Positions 16,313 to 24,777 of a DNA stretch of 35,065 nucleotides are shown one piece after another; the stretch's first letter is position 1, and each line of letters begins with the position of its first letter. The notes beneath the pieces were generated by a model. That model did not search any database. It saw nothing but the letters and a program-made list of their open reading frames with translations, and was not told where the DNA came from. Origin of the DNA: Deltaproteobacteria bacterium (GTDB lineage Bacteria; Myxococcota; XYA12-FULL-58-9; JABJBS01). Both the position numbers and the translations under genes were made by a program. Where the stretch lies: contig JABJBS010000406.1 of NCBI GenBank assembly GCA_018668695.1, positions 1-35,065 of the forward strand. The letters are read 5' to 3'.

Positions 16313-16527
16313 TTTGAGTCTCCATTTCACGTGTTAAATCTATATCTGATGCCGGTTTAGCCCGCCTTACTTTGCCTGCGTGGCCTTGATTCACTTATTC
16401 TACAAGCCGGCGACTTCACAAGAGCGACTTGCCTTAGCGACGATTTTCGCTGACTATTTCTTCAACAAAGCTGCACAGCCAGGCTTTGATGAAAATCAGT
16501 CAAAGTGACTATGCGCAGGGGGAAGAA

Positions 16528-17790
16528 ATGAAGCGACTCGTAGGAACTGTTCTTATTGGTATGGCACTCGTATTTACGGGTTGCTCGAATGATGGAAGCG
16601 ACACAGAAGCTGATGCATCAGATGTGAGTGACGCTACCGACGCAAGCGATAGCAGTGACGCATCTGATGCGAGTGATGCTGCCGACGCAAGCGATAGCAG
16701 TGACGTATCTGATGCGAGTGACACCTCCGACGCAAGCGATAGCAGCGACGTATCTGATGCGAGTGACACCTCCGACGCAAGCGATAGCAGTGACGCATCT
16801 GATGCGAGTGACGCTTCCGATCCAAGTGATAGCAGCGACCCATCGGATACTTCAGATCCATCAGCGAGCGCAGTGTTTTTAGAGGCTATCTCTGATTGCC
16901 CGCAGGCCGGTCATTTTCTCGCGCCAGGTGTTGATGAGAATTACATTGACTATAATGGGGACGGTCAGACCAATGCCGAGAATTGGAACAATTCAGACCT
17001 AATACCGGCGATTGAGGTCGATTGTACGAATCAAAATGTCGAAGTTACTTCGAATGGGGTTATCAATTTCGACTACGTTATTGGTGGGGGAGGCAACCCC
17101 TCACCCGTGGTCAATGAACAAACATTTCGGTTTCCCAAGAATCCTGAGATAGCTGCTGAAAATACCGCGTTGCCATTGGCCGGTTTAATCGGAGTATTGA
17201 TCAACGGTGTGCAAATTTATGGTCCTAACGAAACAATCGCAGATAACGGAGCGGATCCTTACCTTCATGGGCTTTTGGGCTATTGCAATGGACACGTTCA
17301 CAGTTATCACGGTCATGCCATTCCCGATTGCTTCTACAATATACCTACTTTGAGTGGAGCAGATTCGCTTTTAGAGGATGAGCAGGCTGGGCAGGTTCTT
17401 GGGTATGCATTGGATGGTTTTCCTATACTAGCGCCTTACGAATGTGTCGACGAAGCTTGTACCGAGGTTCTGCCGGTTCGCAGCGGCTGGACATACGATA
17501 CGAGTGCAACGTGGGAAATTGATGCCATGGGTGTGACGGCCAGTGGAGACTGCATCATCGATGACGCTGGTGGCTTCTCAGACAATTACGTTTGGGATTG
17601 CAATTTGTATGTTGGGCCCAGCGATACAGCAACTGACCTATTTGCCGACGAATGCAATGGTCGTACACGCCCGGATGGAACCTATGCTTATTATGCTACA
17701 CGTGAGTTTCCATATTTTACCGGGTGTTTTCGCGGGACTGCTCAAATCTCCGGACCGGGCGGAAATGGAAACGGTCCACCGGGGAACTGA
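16528..17790 (+). CDS. YHYH-domain lipoprotein with Asp/Ser repeat stalk
   Basis: A 420-residue exported lipoprotein. The start at 16528 has AGGGGGAA upstream, and the signal peptide ends in the lipobox FTGC with Cys19. Residues ~25-115 are a stalk made almost only of Asp, Ser and Ala, encoded by 45-bp tandem repeats. An EF-hand-like loop DYNGDGQTNAEN begins at residue 141 and may bind Ca2+. The C-terminal domain has the YHYH signature, here CNGHVHSYHGHAIPD (from Cys253), followed by LGYALDGFPILAPY and a Cys-rich end. The YHYH family's function is not established to my knowledge; the clustered His and paired Cys suggest metal binding. It likely sits on the outer membrane with the stalk holding the domain away. 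It is convergent with another lipoprotein gene 23 bases away. Confidence 0.88.
   Translation: MKRLVGTVLIGMALVFTGCSNDGSDTEADASDVSDATDASDSSDASDASDAADASDSSDVSDASDTSDASDSSDVSDASDTSDASDSSDASDASDASDPSDSSDPSDTSDPSASAVFLEAISDCPQAGHFLAPGVDENYIDYNGDGQTNAENWNNSDLIPAIEVDCTNQNVEVTSNGVINFDYVIGGGGNPSPVVNEQTFRFPKNPEIAAENTALPLAGLIGVLINGVQIYGPNETIADNGADPYLHGLLGYCNGHVHSYHGHAIPDCFYNIPTLSGADSLLEDEQAGQVLGYALDGFPILAPYECVDEACTEVLPVRSGWTYDTSATWEIDAMGVTASGDCIIDDAGGFSDNYVWDCNLYVGPSDTATDLFADECNGRTRPDGTYAYYATREFPYFTGCFRGTAQISGPGGNGNGPPGN
16639..16860 (+). repeat. 45-bp tandem repeat, four full copies plus a degenerate one
   Basis: Copies at 16639-16683, 16684-16728, 16729-16773 and 16774-16818, then a decayed copy to 16860. 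Each encodes a 15-residue Asp/Ser/Ala-rich unit beginning DASDSSD. Copies differ at only a few positions and keep the reading frame, so gain or loss of a unit would change stalk length without a frameshift. Confidence 0.93.
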
Positions 17791-17813
17791 TGTCTCAATA
17801 TGAGAGTATATGT

Positions 17814-18500
17814 TCAGGGACAAGCTGGAGATTCGACCGTTATGAAGTCCGGAATTCGTATGGTGGCTTCACGGGTATTCAATGAAGGTGATGAATCAAC
17901 CATGGTTTGCTCCAGCCACTCTTGGGTTGGGATTGAGACCTGAACGGTTTGATCCGGGTATTGGCTGCAAAGTGGCTCATCGAATTCAATATTTAAAGCC
18001 CATGCATGATGTGAGGTGGCGAGAACCTCATCGCCTTGTTCCACTTGAAGAGAGCTCAAGATACCATTTGCTCTGATGCCTCCATGGGCGAAGAGCCAGT
18101 GAAGCCCACAGTACCGATGGTTACCCAAGGGGCCCTGGAAGATAAGTTCTTGTTCTTCGCCAATCAGGATACGTTGATGCCAGCTCCATTCACCTATTTC
18201 GGTGTAGGTAATAGGGTGACTGGCATGAGCGCTGCTGAACATACTGGGCCAGTGCCATGTCGATTCCTGGGCACAGCGAATCCATTCTATGCCGTAGCTG
18301 TAAAGCCAGCCAGCATACTGTGGGCTTTCTTCAATAACGACGGAAAGAGTTAGGGTCGTCTCTTCGGCCGCTGAATCTTGAGCGGTTTGGTTGCTGCATC
18401 CTATCATCGCGAAGTAGGTGGTTGTGAGGCAGGTGAGGATAAGCCAGCGGGTGCAGGCTTTGAATGATTCTATTCTACCACCGGCCATCGGGTGATTCAT
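17814..18500 (-). CDS. His/Trp-rich lipoprotein of unknown function
   Basis: A 228-residue protein I do not recognise with certainty. It has a signal peptide with lipobox MIGC (Cys35), then about 190 mature residues with nine Trp and nine His. Striking stretches are STWHWPSMFSSAHASH, EWSWHQRIL, NHRYCGLHWLFAHGG and TSHHAWALN. The pattern, a GxYC-type strand after an Ala-His motif, recalls unnamed lipoproteins of deltaproteobacteria, but I cannot tie it to a function. Metal binding, perhaps copper, is a guess from the His/Cys content. The ATG at 18500 has GGGAG six bases upstream; the ATG at 18488 would also keep the signal peptide. It is tail-to-tail with the YHYH lipoprotein gene. Confidence 0.75.
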   Translation of the reverse strand: MNHPMAGGRIESFKACTRWLILTCLTTTYFAMIGCSNQTAQDSAAEETTLTLSVVIEESPQYAGWLYSYGIEWIRCAQESTWHWPSMFSSAHASHPITYTEIGEWSWHQRILIGEEQELIFQGPLGNHRYCGLHWLFAHGGIRANGILSSLQVEQGDEVLATSHHAWALNIEFDEPLCSQYPDQTVQVSIPTQEWLEQTMVDSSPSLNTREATIRIPDFITVESPACP

Positions 18501-18810
18501 AACCTGCTCCCTTATCTTAGCTCGCTTTATAACCAACCCCAGCAGTGGTATCTTAGGTCCTCGCTTCGCCGCGACTTGATGCTAAACAACACAAGCTACT
18601 TGGAGTTAAAGTTATGTTTTACCGGCAACTTAAGCAACTCGGCGCAGCTGGGACGACACTTGACCTTATTTGGCAGGCAGGCCACAAACAGCAGAGCCAG
18701 GTCGTATGGCTGAAACGAATTTGGTGAGAGGTCGTTCTTGGCAAGTAGGTTTCTCTGGGGCAGCTTAAGGCGAGCCTCAATCATAACTTCTAGTAAGTAT
18801 AGGATAGACC
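18501..18810. other. Divergent intergenic region (310 bp)
   Basis: It lies between the His/Trp-rich lipoprotein gene (minus) and the gamma-carbonic-anhydrase-like gene (plus). It may hold one small plus-strand ORF (18614-18727, listed separately). I see no terminator or recognisable operator. Confidence 0.55.
18614..18727 (+). CDS. Possible 37-codon small protein
   Basis: An ATG at 18614 with TTGGAG ending eight bases upstream, and an open frame to a TGA at 18725-18727. The product is basic and contains many Gln and three Trp, beginning MFYRQLKQLG and ending VVWLKRIW. The good ribosome-binding site is the only support; the frame could be open by chance. It ends 83 bases before the gamma-carbonic-anhydrase-like gene on the same strand. 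No family is recognised. Confidence 0.3.
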   Translation: MFYRQLKQLGAAGTTLDLIWQAGHKQQSQVVWLKRIW

Positions 18811-19329
18811 ATGACGATTGAGGATTTCGACGGGATTTCACCGGTAATAAGTTCCAGTGCCTGGATTCATAAATCTGCGGCGGTGATTGGGCAAGTTGAG
18901 ATTGGCGAGCAGTGTAGTATCTGGCCCAATGCTAATTTGAGGGCAGACGAGGGCAGTATTCATATCGGGGATCATTCGAATATTCAGGATGGCAGCACTG
19001 TTCATATGACCGGCGGCTTGTCGGTCACTAAGGTTGGCGCCAGAGTGACGGTTGGGCACAATTGTATTCTTCACGGCTGTATCATCGAAGATGACGTCTT
19101 GATTGGAATGGGCTCGATTGTGATGGATAACGCGGTGGTGGGAGCGGGGTCATATATTGGGGCCGGTACCTTAATTACCGCGGGAAAAGTGATTCCACCA
19201 AAGAGTCTCGTGTTCGGTAACCCTATGCAGATTAAGCGGGCAACCAACGAAAAAGAGGCGATGTGGATCCAGTACGCCTGGAAGCATTACGTGGAGAACA
19301 GTCGTAAGTATCTTGCTGGAGAGACTTAG
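18811..19329 (+). CDS. Gamma-carbonic-anhydrase family protein (left-handed beta-helix)
   Basis: A 172-residue hexapeptide-repeat protein of usual length. The three zinc-binding His of the family are present: His65 (TVHM), His83 (VGHN) and His88 (LHGC). Arg44 and Asp46 (LRADEG) and Gln59 (NIQDG) keep the trimer-interface and active-site pattern. It ends with the usual C-terminal helix (WIQYAWKHYVENSRKYL). Relatives such as YrdA/PaaY and Cam bind a metal and may interconvert CO2 and bicarbonate, but many show little activity and some act as thioesterase partners. The cytoplasmic location follows from the lack of a signal peptide. The ATG is the natural family start, although the upstream AGGATAG is an average ribosome-binding site. 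Confidence 0.92.
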   Translation: MTIEDFDGISPVISSSAWIHKSAAVIGQVEIGEQCSIWPNANLRADEGSIHIGDHSNIQDGSTVHMTGGLSVTKVGARVTVGHNCILHGCIIEDDVLIGMGSIVMDNAVVGAGSYIGAGTLITAGKVIPPKSLVFGNPMQIKRATNEKEAMWIQYAWKHYVENSRKYLAGET

Positions 19330-19384
19330 GGTTCAACCTCTGGGATATCTCGGTGTTGAGTGCAGCGTCGTATACCTAGTGTAG

Positions 19385-19397
19385 TACATTTAATGTA
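19385..19397. promoter_or_regulatory. AT-rich palindrome TACATTTAATGTA before the RluA-type gene
   Basis: Five-base arms TACAT/ATGTA around a TTA centre, in an AT-rich stretch about 107 bases before the pseudouridine synthase start. It could be a repressor site or part of a promoter; no regulator in the window points to it. Confidence 0.25.
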
Positions 19398-19504
19398 ATT
19401 AAAAAGTAGGGGAACTCTGCCGTCAGGATCATGCATATGAGTAGTTGTACTTAACGACTTTCTCTCTTGCATCATTTGTGTTCAGCCGGATAGTAGGGCG
19501 AGCG

Positions 19505-20488
19505 ATGTCTGTAGAACTAGATAAAAATCTCAATATTGAGTCATTGGAAGAGAGTATCCGGGAAGTGGCCCGGTCTCAGCCTGGTTGCATTCCATATGAG
19601 AGTCACCGTCCCATCCGAATACCCGGTCGGCTTCAAGGGCAACCCATTCGTTCCTGCTTGGCCGTTCTATGTCCCCATGTGCCAGCAAGGCAGTGGGATG
19701 ATGCTTTACGTGAGGGCCGTTTAAGTGTGGATGGGCGAAAGCTGGATCTGGATGAAGCAGCTTTCGGTGGTATGGCTGTGAATTACATCACTCATGGTCG
19801 TACTGAGCCCGCCATTGCGACCGATATAAAAATTATTCATATAGATAATGAACTTCTGATTTTGCAAAAGCCCGCTCCTTTGGCTGTGCACCCGTGTGGC
19901 CGTTTCAATAAGAACACGCTTTTAGCTTTTGCGAAGATTGCTTGGCCAGACGAAGACTTGAGACCCGCACATCGCATTGATGCAGCTACCACTGGGCTCT
20001 TGGTTCTTACACGGAATAAATTGGCGGCTCACTATGTGCAGAGTCAGTTCCAGGGGCGCGAGGTTCATAAGACGTATCTGGTCCGAGTGGAGGGATGTCC
20101 TGCGAATGATACCTTCACTTCAGAAGCGAGAATAGACTTAAGCACGGGGGACAAGGGGCGTCGTAAAGTCTCCACCGACGGATCCGCGGCTAAGACAGAT
20201 TTCGAAGTTGTAGCGCGCTTGAATGATGGAACAAGCTTGCTTTATGCGCATCCGATAAGTGGGCGGACAAACCAGATACGATTGCATCTCCAGGACTGTG
20301 GTTTTCCTATCGTAGGAGACAATGCGTACGGGAGCGAAGAGGATGTGGGAACCGGCATGGTATCGCAGGACCAGCTCTTGCACCTGCATGCGCATTCGAT
20401 TTCTTTTCGGCATCCGTCCGATGAAAGAACTGTCACGTATAAATCAAAACTTCCGCAGTGGGCGGACCGTTCGAAGGATAAAGAGTAG
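19505..20488 (+). CDS. RluA-family RNA pseudouridine synthase
   Basis: A 327-residue enzyme that isomerises uridine to pseudouridine in structured RNA. The catalytic Asp159 sits in PAHRIDAATTGLLVLTRN, the family motif II with Ile and Ala-Ala where HRLDxxTSG is usual. The core strand IIHIDNELLILQKPAPLAVHP and the later HPISGRTNQIRLHLQ are also typical. An N-terminal S4-like segment (about residues 40-95, with LREGRLSVDG) probably helps bind RNA. It cannot be assigned to RluA, RluC or RluD specifically. The ATG at 19505 is preferred to the frame opening at 19445, whose extra 20 residues are hydrophobic and unlike the family; the Shine-Dalgarno is weak. Confidence 0.92.
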   Translation: MSVELDKNLNIESLEESIREVARSQPGCIPYESHRPIRIPGRLQGQPIRSCLAVLCPHVPARQWDDALREGRLSVDGRKLDLDEAAFGGMAVNYITHGRTEPAIATDIKIIHIDNELLILQKPAPLAVHPCGRFNKNTLLAFAKIAWPDEDLRPAHRIDAATTGLLVLTRNKLAAHYVQSQFQGREVHKTYLVRVEGCPANDTFTSEARIDLSTGDKGRRKVSTDGSAAKTDFEVVARLNDGTSLLYAHPISGRTNQIRLHLQDCGFPIVGDNAYGSEEDVGTGMVSQDQLLHLHAHSISFRHPSDERTVTYKSKLPQWADRSKDKE

Positions 20489-20616
20489 TGGCAATCAAGA
20501 TGCGCCGAGTCGCATACGTTAGAGTGCCTTAATATGAGGAGTGAATTACAGGGCTTTTGTTCTTCAGTGGGCCAAATCATTGCCACCTGAACGATAGCTT
20601 CGTAAACTTATTGTCC

Positions 20617-21774
20617 ATGGAAAAGAAAGCCTATTTGTTCTCATTGGCGCTCGCATGCGTGTTTATGCTTCTGGCAAAGCCCAGTCCGGCGAAGGCTGAC
20701 GCTGAGATTGATTTCTATGGCTATATTCGGCTCGATTCCGTCTACAATACGAGTCGTTTGAGCTCACCCATTACGCCGCTCTATGCCAAGGCTATTGAAG
20801 ATGGTGGGAGTAAAGAAGGAACTCTCTACATGAACCCGCGTCTGTCTGGAGTGGGTTTGCGAGCTAAGGGTCCAAACCCTACTGGGTTTGAGTCCTTTGA
20901 GCTTGGCGCGAGAATGGAAATTGACTTCCACAATGGCGGACGAGATTCGAGGCAATTGATACGCATGCGCCATGCTTATGCTTTTCTCAAAATGGGACAG
21001 TTTCAGATTCTTTTTGGACAAACGTGGCATACGGTAAGTAGACTCTATCCGGCAGGTGCAACCACGTCACTGATCTGGATGGGCGGAAATACCGGTGACA
21101 GAGCACCTCAGGTTCGATTGACTCTCAGTGATTCAAATAAAAGAGCCAATTTTCAGATAGATGCTTCGATTCACATGCAAAATGCCGTTGATTCGGGGGA
21201 CAGCGATGGGGATGCCATTCTCAACGGACCTCAGGCTTCTTTCCCCGGCCTTCAGGGCAGGGCGGCTCTGGGGGTAAAGCTTTGGAGTAAGCAAGAACTT
21301 AAGCTTGCCTTCGGTGCCCATGCGGGAATGGGGCGCTATAAGCTCGACGCAGTGGATAAAGACGTAACCTCATTTGGTCTCTTTCTTGAGGTGGTTCTTC
21401 CCATTTATGATGGCTATTTCATTCAGGGTGAAATGTATAAAGGCAGCAATGTCTCAGACTTACGGGGTGGCTCAGGGCAAGGGATTTCGACCGCTGGCGA
21501 AGAGATAGAGTCGATGGGGTATTGGGTCGAATTGGTGGCATTGCCCACTTCCTGGTTAAAACTATCGCTCGGCACAGGCGAAGACAATCCTGACAATTCA
21601 GTTCTTGATTCCGGAGCGCGAACCCTTAATCAAACGGTTTGGGGCCTGATTCATGTAAGACCTTGGAAGAATTTCCGTGTGGGCTTTGAATGGACCCATT
21701 TTCAAACCAGTTTTGTTGGCTCCAAGAAGGTGAGCGCAGAGCACGTGGTTAGTCATCTTACCTATTATTTTTAG
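20617..21774 (+). CDS. Outer-membrane porin-like beta-barrel protein
   Basis: A 385-residue exported protein. The signal peptide is short and basic at its start, MEKKAYLF, with a hydrophobic core and a likely cut after AKA (about residue 27). The mature part begins DAEIDFYGYIRLDSVY, typical of a first barrel strand, and the protein ends in alternating residues closing on Phe (HLTYYF), the outer-membrane assembly signal. Inner segments such as RMRHAYAFLKMGQFQILFGQTW match trimeric porin or DcaP-like barrels. I infer a diffusion channel; the solute is unknown. The start is set by the signal peptide, because no strong ribosome-binding site is visible. It lies 128 bases after the pseudouridine synthase. 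Confidence 0.88.
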   Translation: MEKKAYLFSLALACVFMLLAKPSPAKADAEIDFYGYIRLDSVYNTSRLSSPITPLYAKAIEDGGSKEGTLYMNPRLSGVGLRAKGPNPTGFESFELGARMEIDFHNGGRDSRQLIRMRHAYAFLKMGQFQILFGQTWHTVSRLYPAGATTSLIWMGGNTGDRAPQVRLTLSDSNKRANFQIDASIHMQNAVDSGDSDGDAILNGPQASFPGLQGRAALGVKLWSKQELKLAFGAHAGMGRYKLDAVDKDVTSFGLFLEVVLPIYDGYFIQGEMYKGSNVSDLRGGSGQGISTAGEEIESMGYWVELVALPTSWLKLSLGTGEDNPDNSVLDSGARTLNQTVWGLIHVRPWKNFRVGFEWTHFQTSFVGSKKVSAEHVVSHLTYYF

Positions 21775-22034
21775 TCAACATAGCCACTTAAGTGAGCGCC
21801 ACGAAGATTCGATTTCTTGAGAATTTAGAGGCTCAGATTTTCACATGTTCTGGCAATGGGTTTGATTTTTCCGGCGATTGGCTTCCCGGCCGAGAACTTG
21901 CTCTAATCACAAAGAACCAATCTCGGATGGGTGTTGTTTAATTCATTCCGGGCCGGCTTGTTTAGCGATTAGGGAGCCTCATGCGTTCGGTCTCATGAGC
22001 ATGAACAGAGCAATACTCACGAGATTTTGAGCCG

Positions 22035-23336
22035 ATGAAGCAATACACTAAAGATTACTCCGTTTGGCAGCAGATACTTTGGGTTTGTGATGAGCGAGAG
22101 GCGCCGGATAGTACCTACAGGTATTTGGCATTTTTGCATTTGGTCCTCGGGTATTCAATCATTATTGTTCCGACGTTTCTCGTGATGGACCGTTGGGTTG
22201 GGTTATCACCATACCCTGAGCTTGCTCAGGAATTGCTTTTCATTTGGAAGATTGCACACGTTGGGTTGCTTGCGTCTGTAGTGACTGCGGCGGTTGCCTC
22301 GACGCAATTGCTGGGGGCACCTCGTATGTCCTTGGCGAGAATGGCGACTTATGTCTACGTCATCTTAGATGTGGTCACCACGTTGCTCTTCGCATTGATT
22401 CAGGGCTACGACGAGGCAATGCCGCAATTTCTGATTTTTCTGTTTACGGTAATGTTTCGTGCACTTCTACCTTACCGCTATGCTTTCGCCTGCTGTCTGG
22501 CCACGGTGTTAACGATGTTTATATTTTGGAGTTGGCTTTACACCATCCCCGACTTGGCAATGTATTTTATTCCACATGCCGACACCGGTTCGTTAAATGC
22601 TCTGACCTACTTTTTTGGATTGGCGACCATTGCTTTTATTATGTTGGTACTCTTTTGTGCGGTGAATTATCTCGTGAACCAGCGCAATATTTTGGAAAAC
22701 TATCTAACGAATCAAGTTCTCGCCCGTTACCTTCCGCCTCGTTTGGTGGCCCAGGCATCAAGTGGCAATCTCGACTTTGAACATGATCCAGAAAGCCGGG
22801 TCTTAACTGTTCTCTTTGCCGACTTGGTGGGATTTACGAAGATGTCGACCGAGCTTGGATCAGTTGGCGTGGCAAAAGTGATCAATCAGTTTAGTACTGA
22901 GGTCAGTGAGTTGGCTCATTACCACGGAGGGACAGTTGATAAATTTATCGGTGACTGTGTCATGGTGGTTTTTGGTGCACCGGATTCGATGACGACACAG
23001 GCTCAGGCATACCGCTGTACCGAAATGGCAGAGCAGATGGTGGAGATGGTTCGGACTATCGACTGGGGAGTTCCTCTAAGTATTAGAGTCGGTATCAGCA
23101 CCGGTGAAATGGTTGTTGGGCACTTCGGATCGGCTGTGCGGTCTGACTATACGGTGATTGGACCGGCAGTGAATTTGGCCGCGCGACTGGAGACAGTTTG
23201 CCCGCCGGGTTGTGTTTTGGTGAGTGAGCATACCGCAGAGCTTTTGGGTGACTCGCGAGCGCTCAAAAAAATAGGGCCGTTGTCGTTGAAGGGCGTTGGG
23301 GACGATATCTATGCTTGGAGTTTCAAAGTTCTCTAG
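22035..23336 (+). CDS. Membrane adenylate cyclase (class III), six-helix N-terminal domain
   Basis: A 433-residue protein. Hydrophobic segments between residues ~32 and 212, probably six helices, form a membrane sensor module; a linker helix (NILENYLTNQVLARYLPP) joins it to a class III cyclase domain from ~255. All catalytic positions are intact: metal Asp263 (FADLVGF) and Asp307 (IGDCVM), adenine-specifying Lys303 and Thr373 (DYTVIGPAVN), and transition-state Asn380 and Arg384. The Lys/Thr pair predicts ATP and therefore cAMP. The signal sensed is unknown. Overall the layout resembles the other membrane cyclase at 33031-34269, but the membrane parts share no obvious sequence. The gene overlaps the convergent APC permease gene by 14 bases at their 3' ends. 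Confidence 0.93.
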   Translation: MKQYTKDYSVWQQILWVCDEREAPDSTYRYLAFLHLVLGYSIIIVPTFLVMDRWVGLSPYPELAQELLFIWKIAHVGLLASVVTAAVASTQLLGAPRMSLARMATYVYVILDVVTTLLFALIQGYDEAMPQFLIFLFTVMFRALLPYRYAFACCLATVLTMFIFWSWLYTIPDLAMYFIPHADTGSLNALTYFFGLATIAFIMLVLFCAVNYLVNQRNILENYLTNQVLARYLPPRLVAQASSGNLDFEHDPESRVLTVLFADLVGFTKMSTELGSVGVAKVINQFSTEVSELAHYHGGTVDKFIGDCVMVVFGAPDSMTTQAQAYRCTEMAEQMVEMVRTIDWGVPLSIRVGISTGEMVVGHFGSAVRSDYTVIGPAVNLAARLETVCPPGCVLVSEHTAELLGDSRALKKIGPLSLKGVGDDIYAWSFKVL

Positions 23337-24645
23337 GTTTGATTCGGGCGATAAATATTTTGCGGATGACGAAGGCAAATAGGATTGATGCAACTCCTAA
23401 AATGATGGTTTGCCGGTCGATAAATAGAGCCAATGACAAGCATCCTACGAGCCCCACCATGGATACCCAGCGCGGGTAAAGCTGGTCTTCTTTGGGCATT
23501 TTCAGAGCAGCTAGATTGGTTGTCCCATAATAAATCAAAACACAAAACGCACTAAGCGACCACGTCACCGTGATGTCGCCCGTGCTAACCAATAGGGCAA
23601 TAAATGCCCCAACAAACCACACAGCGCGTTTAGGGCTCTCTCCAGATGGCGTCAGCACCGATAGGGCTTGAGGCATCTCGTTTCTACGAGCCATGGCCAG
23701 TAGCACTCTGGATAAACCAAGCAATAAGTTCAGCAAAACGCCAGTCATGGCGGTAACGGCGCCGATTGCGATAAATTGACCGATTTCAGGCTGCCCCATA
23801 TAGCGGGCGACTTGTTCCAGTGGTGCATGACCGCGCGTCCCAGCACCAGCAAAGAGGACCGGCCCGACGAGAGCGACCGACACAGTGACCACGGAGATGT
23901 AAGTGATCATGGAAACCAAGAGCGTTGCGATGATGGCTCTAGGAATGTTCTTACGAGGCTCAGTGATTTCCTCACCCATGGTCGCGATACGTCCGTATCC
24001 GGCGTAGGCGACGAAGGCCAGGGCTGTTGCATGCATAAGTACGCTTGGATCAAGGGGTGAGCTGGTAAATGCCTGCGCGGCGAGGTGCGAGGTTAGGCTG
24101 GGATCTGAGAGTGCATGAGCACCGCTGAACACATAGAGACAGAGCGCCACAAACGTGGTGGCGACGATGATGGTGTTAACAGCGCTTGAGCGGCGCATGC
24201 CTCCGGCGGCCAATGCTGTGACAAGTGCAACCGCGACAAAGGCAAGGTTTGCAGGGGTCGCCAATGGATGATGAATTTCGAGGACTGCTCTGAAGTAGCT
24301 TGCTAAGCCTAGCGCAGCTGTTGCAGCCGAGGCACTTTTAGCAACAAGAAACATCCAGCCGGCAGTATAGCCAGCCAATGGGTGGACGTAGTGGTGACCA
24401 TATTCATAGGTCCCGCCGCTCACGGGATGTGCGGCTGCGAGCTGTGCACTCGATAGGCCATTGCAGGCGGCAAGAAGCCCCGCAAGGGTTACCGCGAGAG
24501 GCGCCCATATACCGGCGATGTCGGTAACAAGTGTGAGGCTTACAAATACTCCGGTTCCGAGAATGGATCCCAGCCCTAGGCCAACCGCGCCAAATACACC
24601 GATAACACGCTGGAGACTGGCGGCTTGATTAGACTTTCCTGTCAT
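23323..24645 (-). CDS. APC-superfamily amino acid permease
   Basis: A 440-residue integral membrane protein with about twelve hydrophobic helices, the normal APC size. The first helix has the substrate-binding glycine motif in GAVGLGLGSILGTGVF, and ATMGEEITEPRKNIPRAI is the conserved loop after helix 6. These transporters exchange or import amino acids with protons; the amino acid cannot be told. Of two neighbouring ATGs (24648 and 24645), the second is six bases from AAGGA and is preferred. The 3' end overlaps the convergent cyclase gene by 14 bases. The phospholipase-D-like gene lies upstream on the same strand with a 132-base gap. Confidence 0.9.
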   Translation of the reverse strand: MTGKSNQAASLQRVIGVFGAVGLGLGSILGTGVFVSLTLVTDIAGIWAPLAVTLAGLLAACNGLSSAQLAAAHPVSGGTYEYGHHYVHPLAGYTAGWMFLVAKSASAATAALGLASYFRAVLEIHHPLATPANLAFVAVALVTALAAGGMRRSSAVNTIIVATTFVALCLYVFSGAHALSDPSLTSHLAAQAFTSSPLDPSVLMHATALAFVAYAGYGRIATMGEEITEPRKNIPRAIIATLLVSMITYISVVTVSVALVGPVLFAGAGTRGHAPLEQVARYMGQPEIGQFIAIGAVTAMTGVLLNLLLGLSRVLLAMARRNEMPQALSVLTPSGESPKRAVWFVGAFIALLVSTGDITVTWSLSAFCVLIYYGTTNLAALKMPKEDQLYPRWVSMVGLVGCLSLALFIDRQTIILGVASILFAFVIRKIFIARIKPREL

Positions 24646-24777
24646 CATCTATCCTTGGCTTAGGTTGCCAGGGATTTCGCCGATTATGAGCCAGTCGTCA
24701 ATACTGTTTTGGGCAAATGGGAGTTTATATATGGTGCAGTGCTGATTGTAGATAAGTTCGCAGGTTCTTGCCGGGCG

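Noticed and set aside
16639-16860. CRISPR-like array
   Set aside because: The 45-bp units are directly adjacent with no spacers and stay in the reading frame of the lipoprotein.
16509-16882. Frames on both strands across the 45-bp repeats
   Set aside because: They are by-products of the repeats; only the frame with the lipoprotein signal peptide and YHYH domain makes sense.
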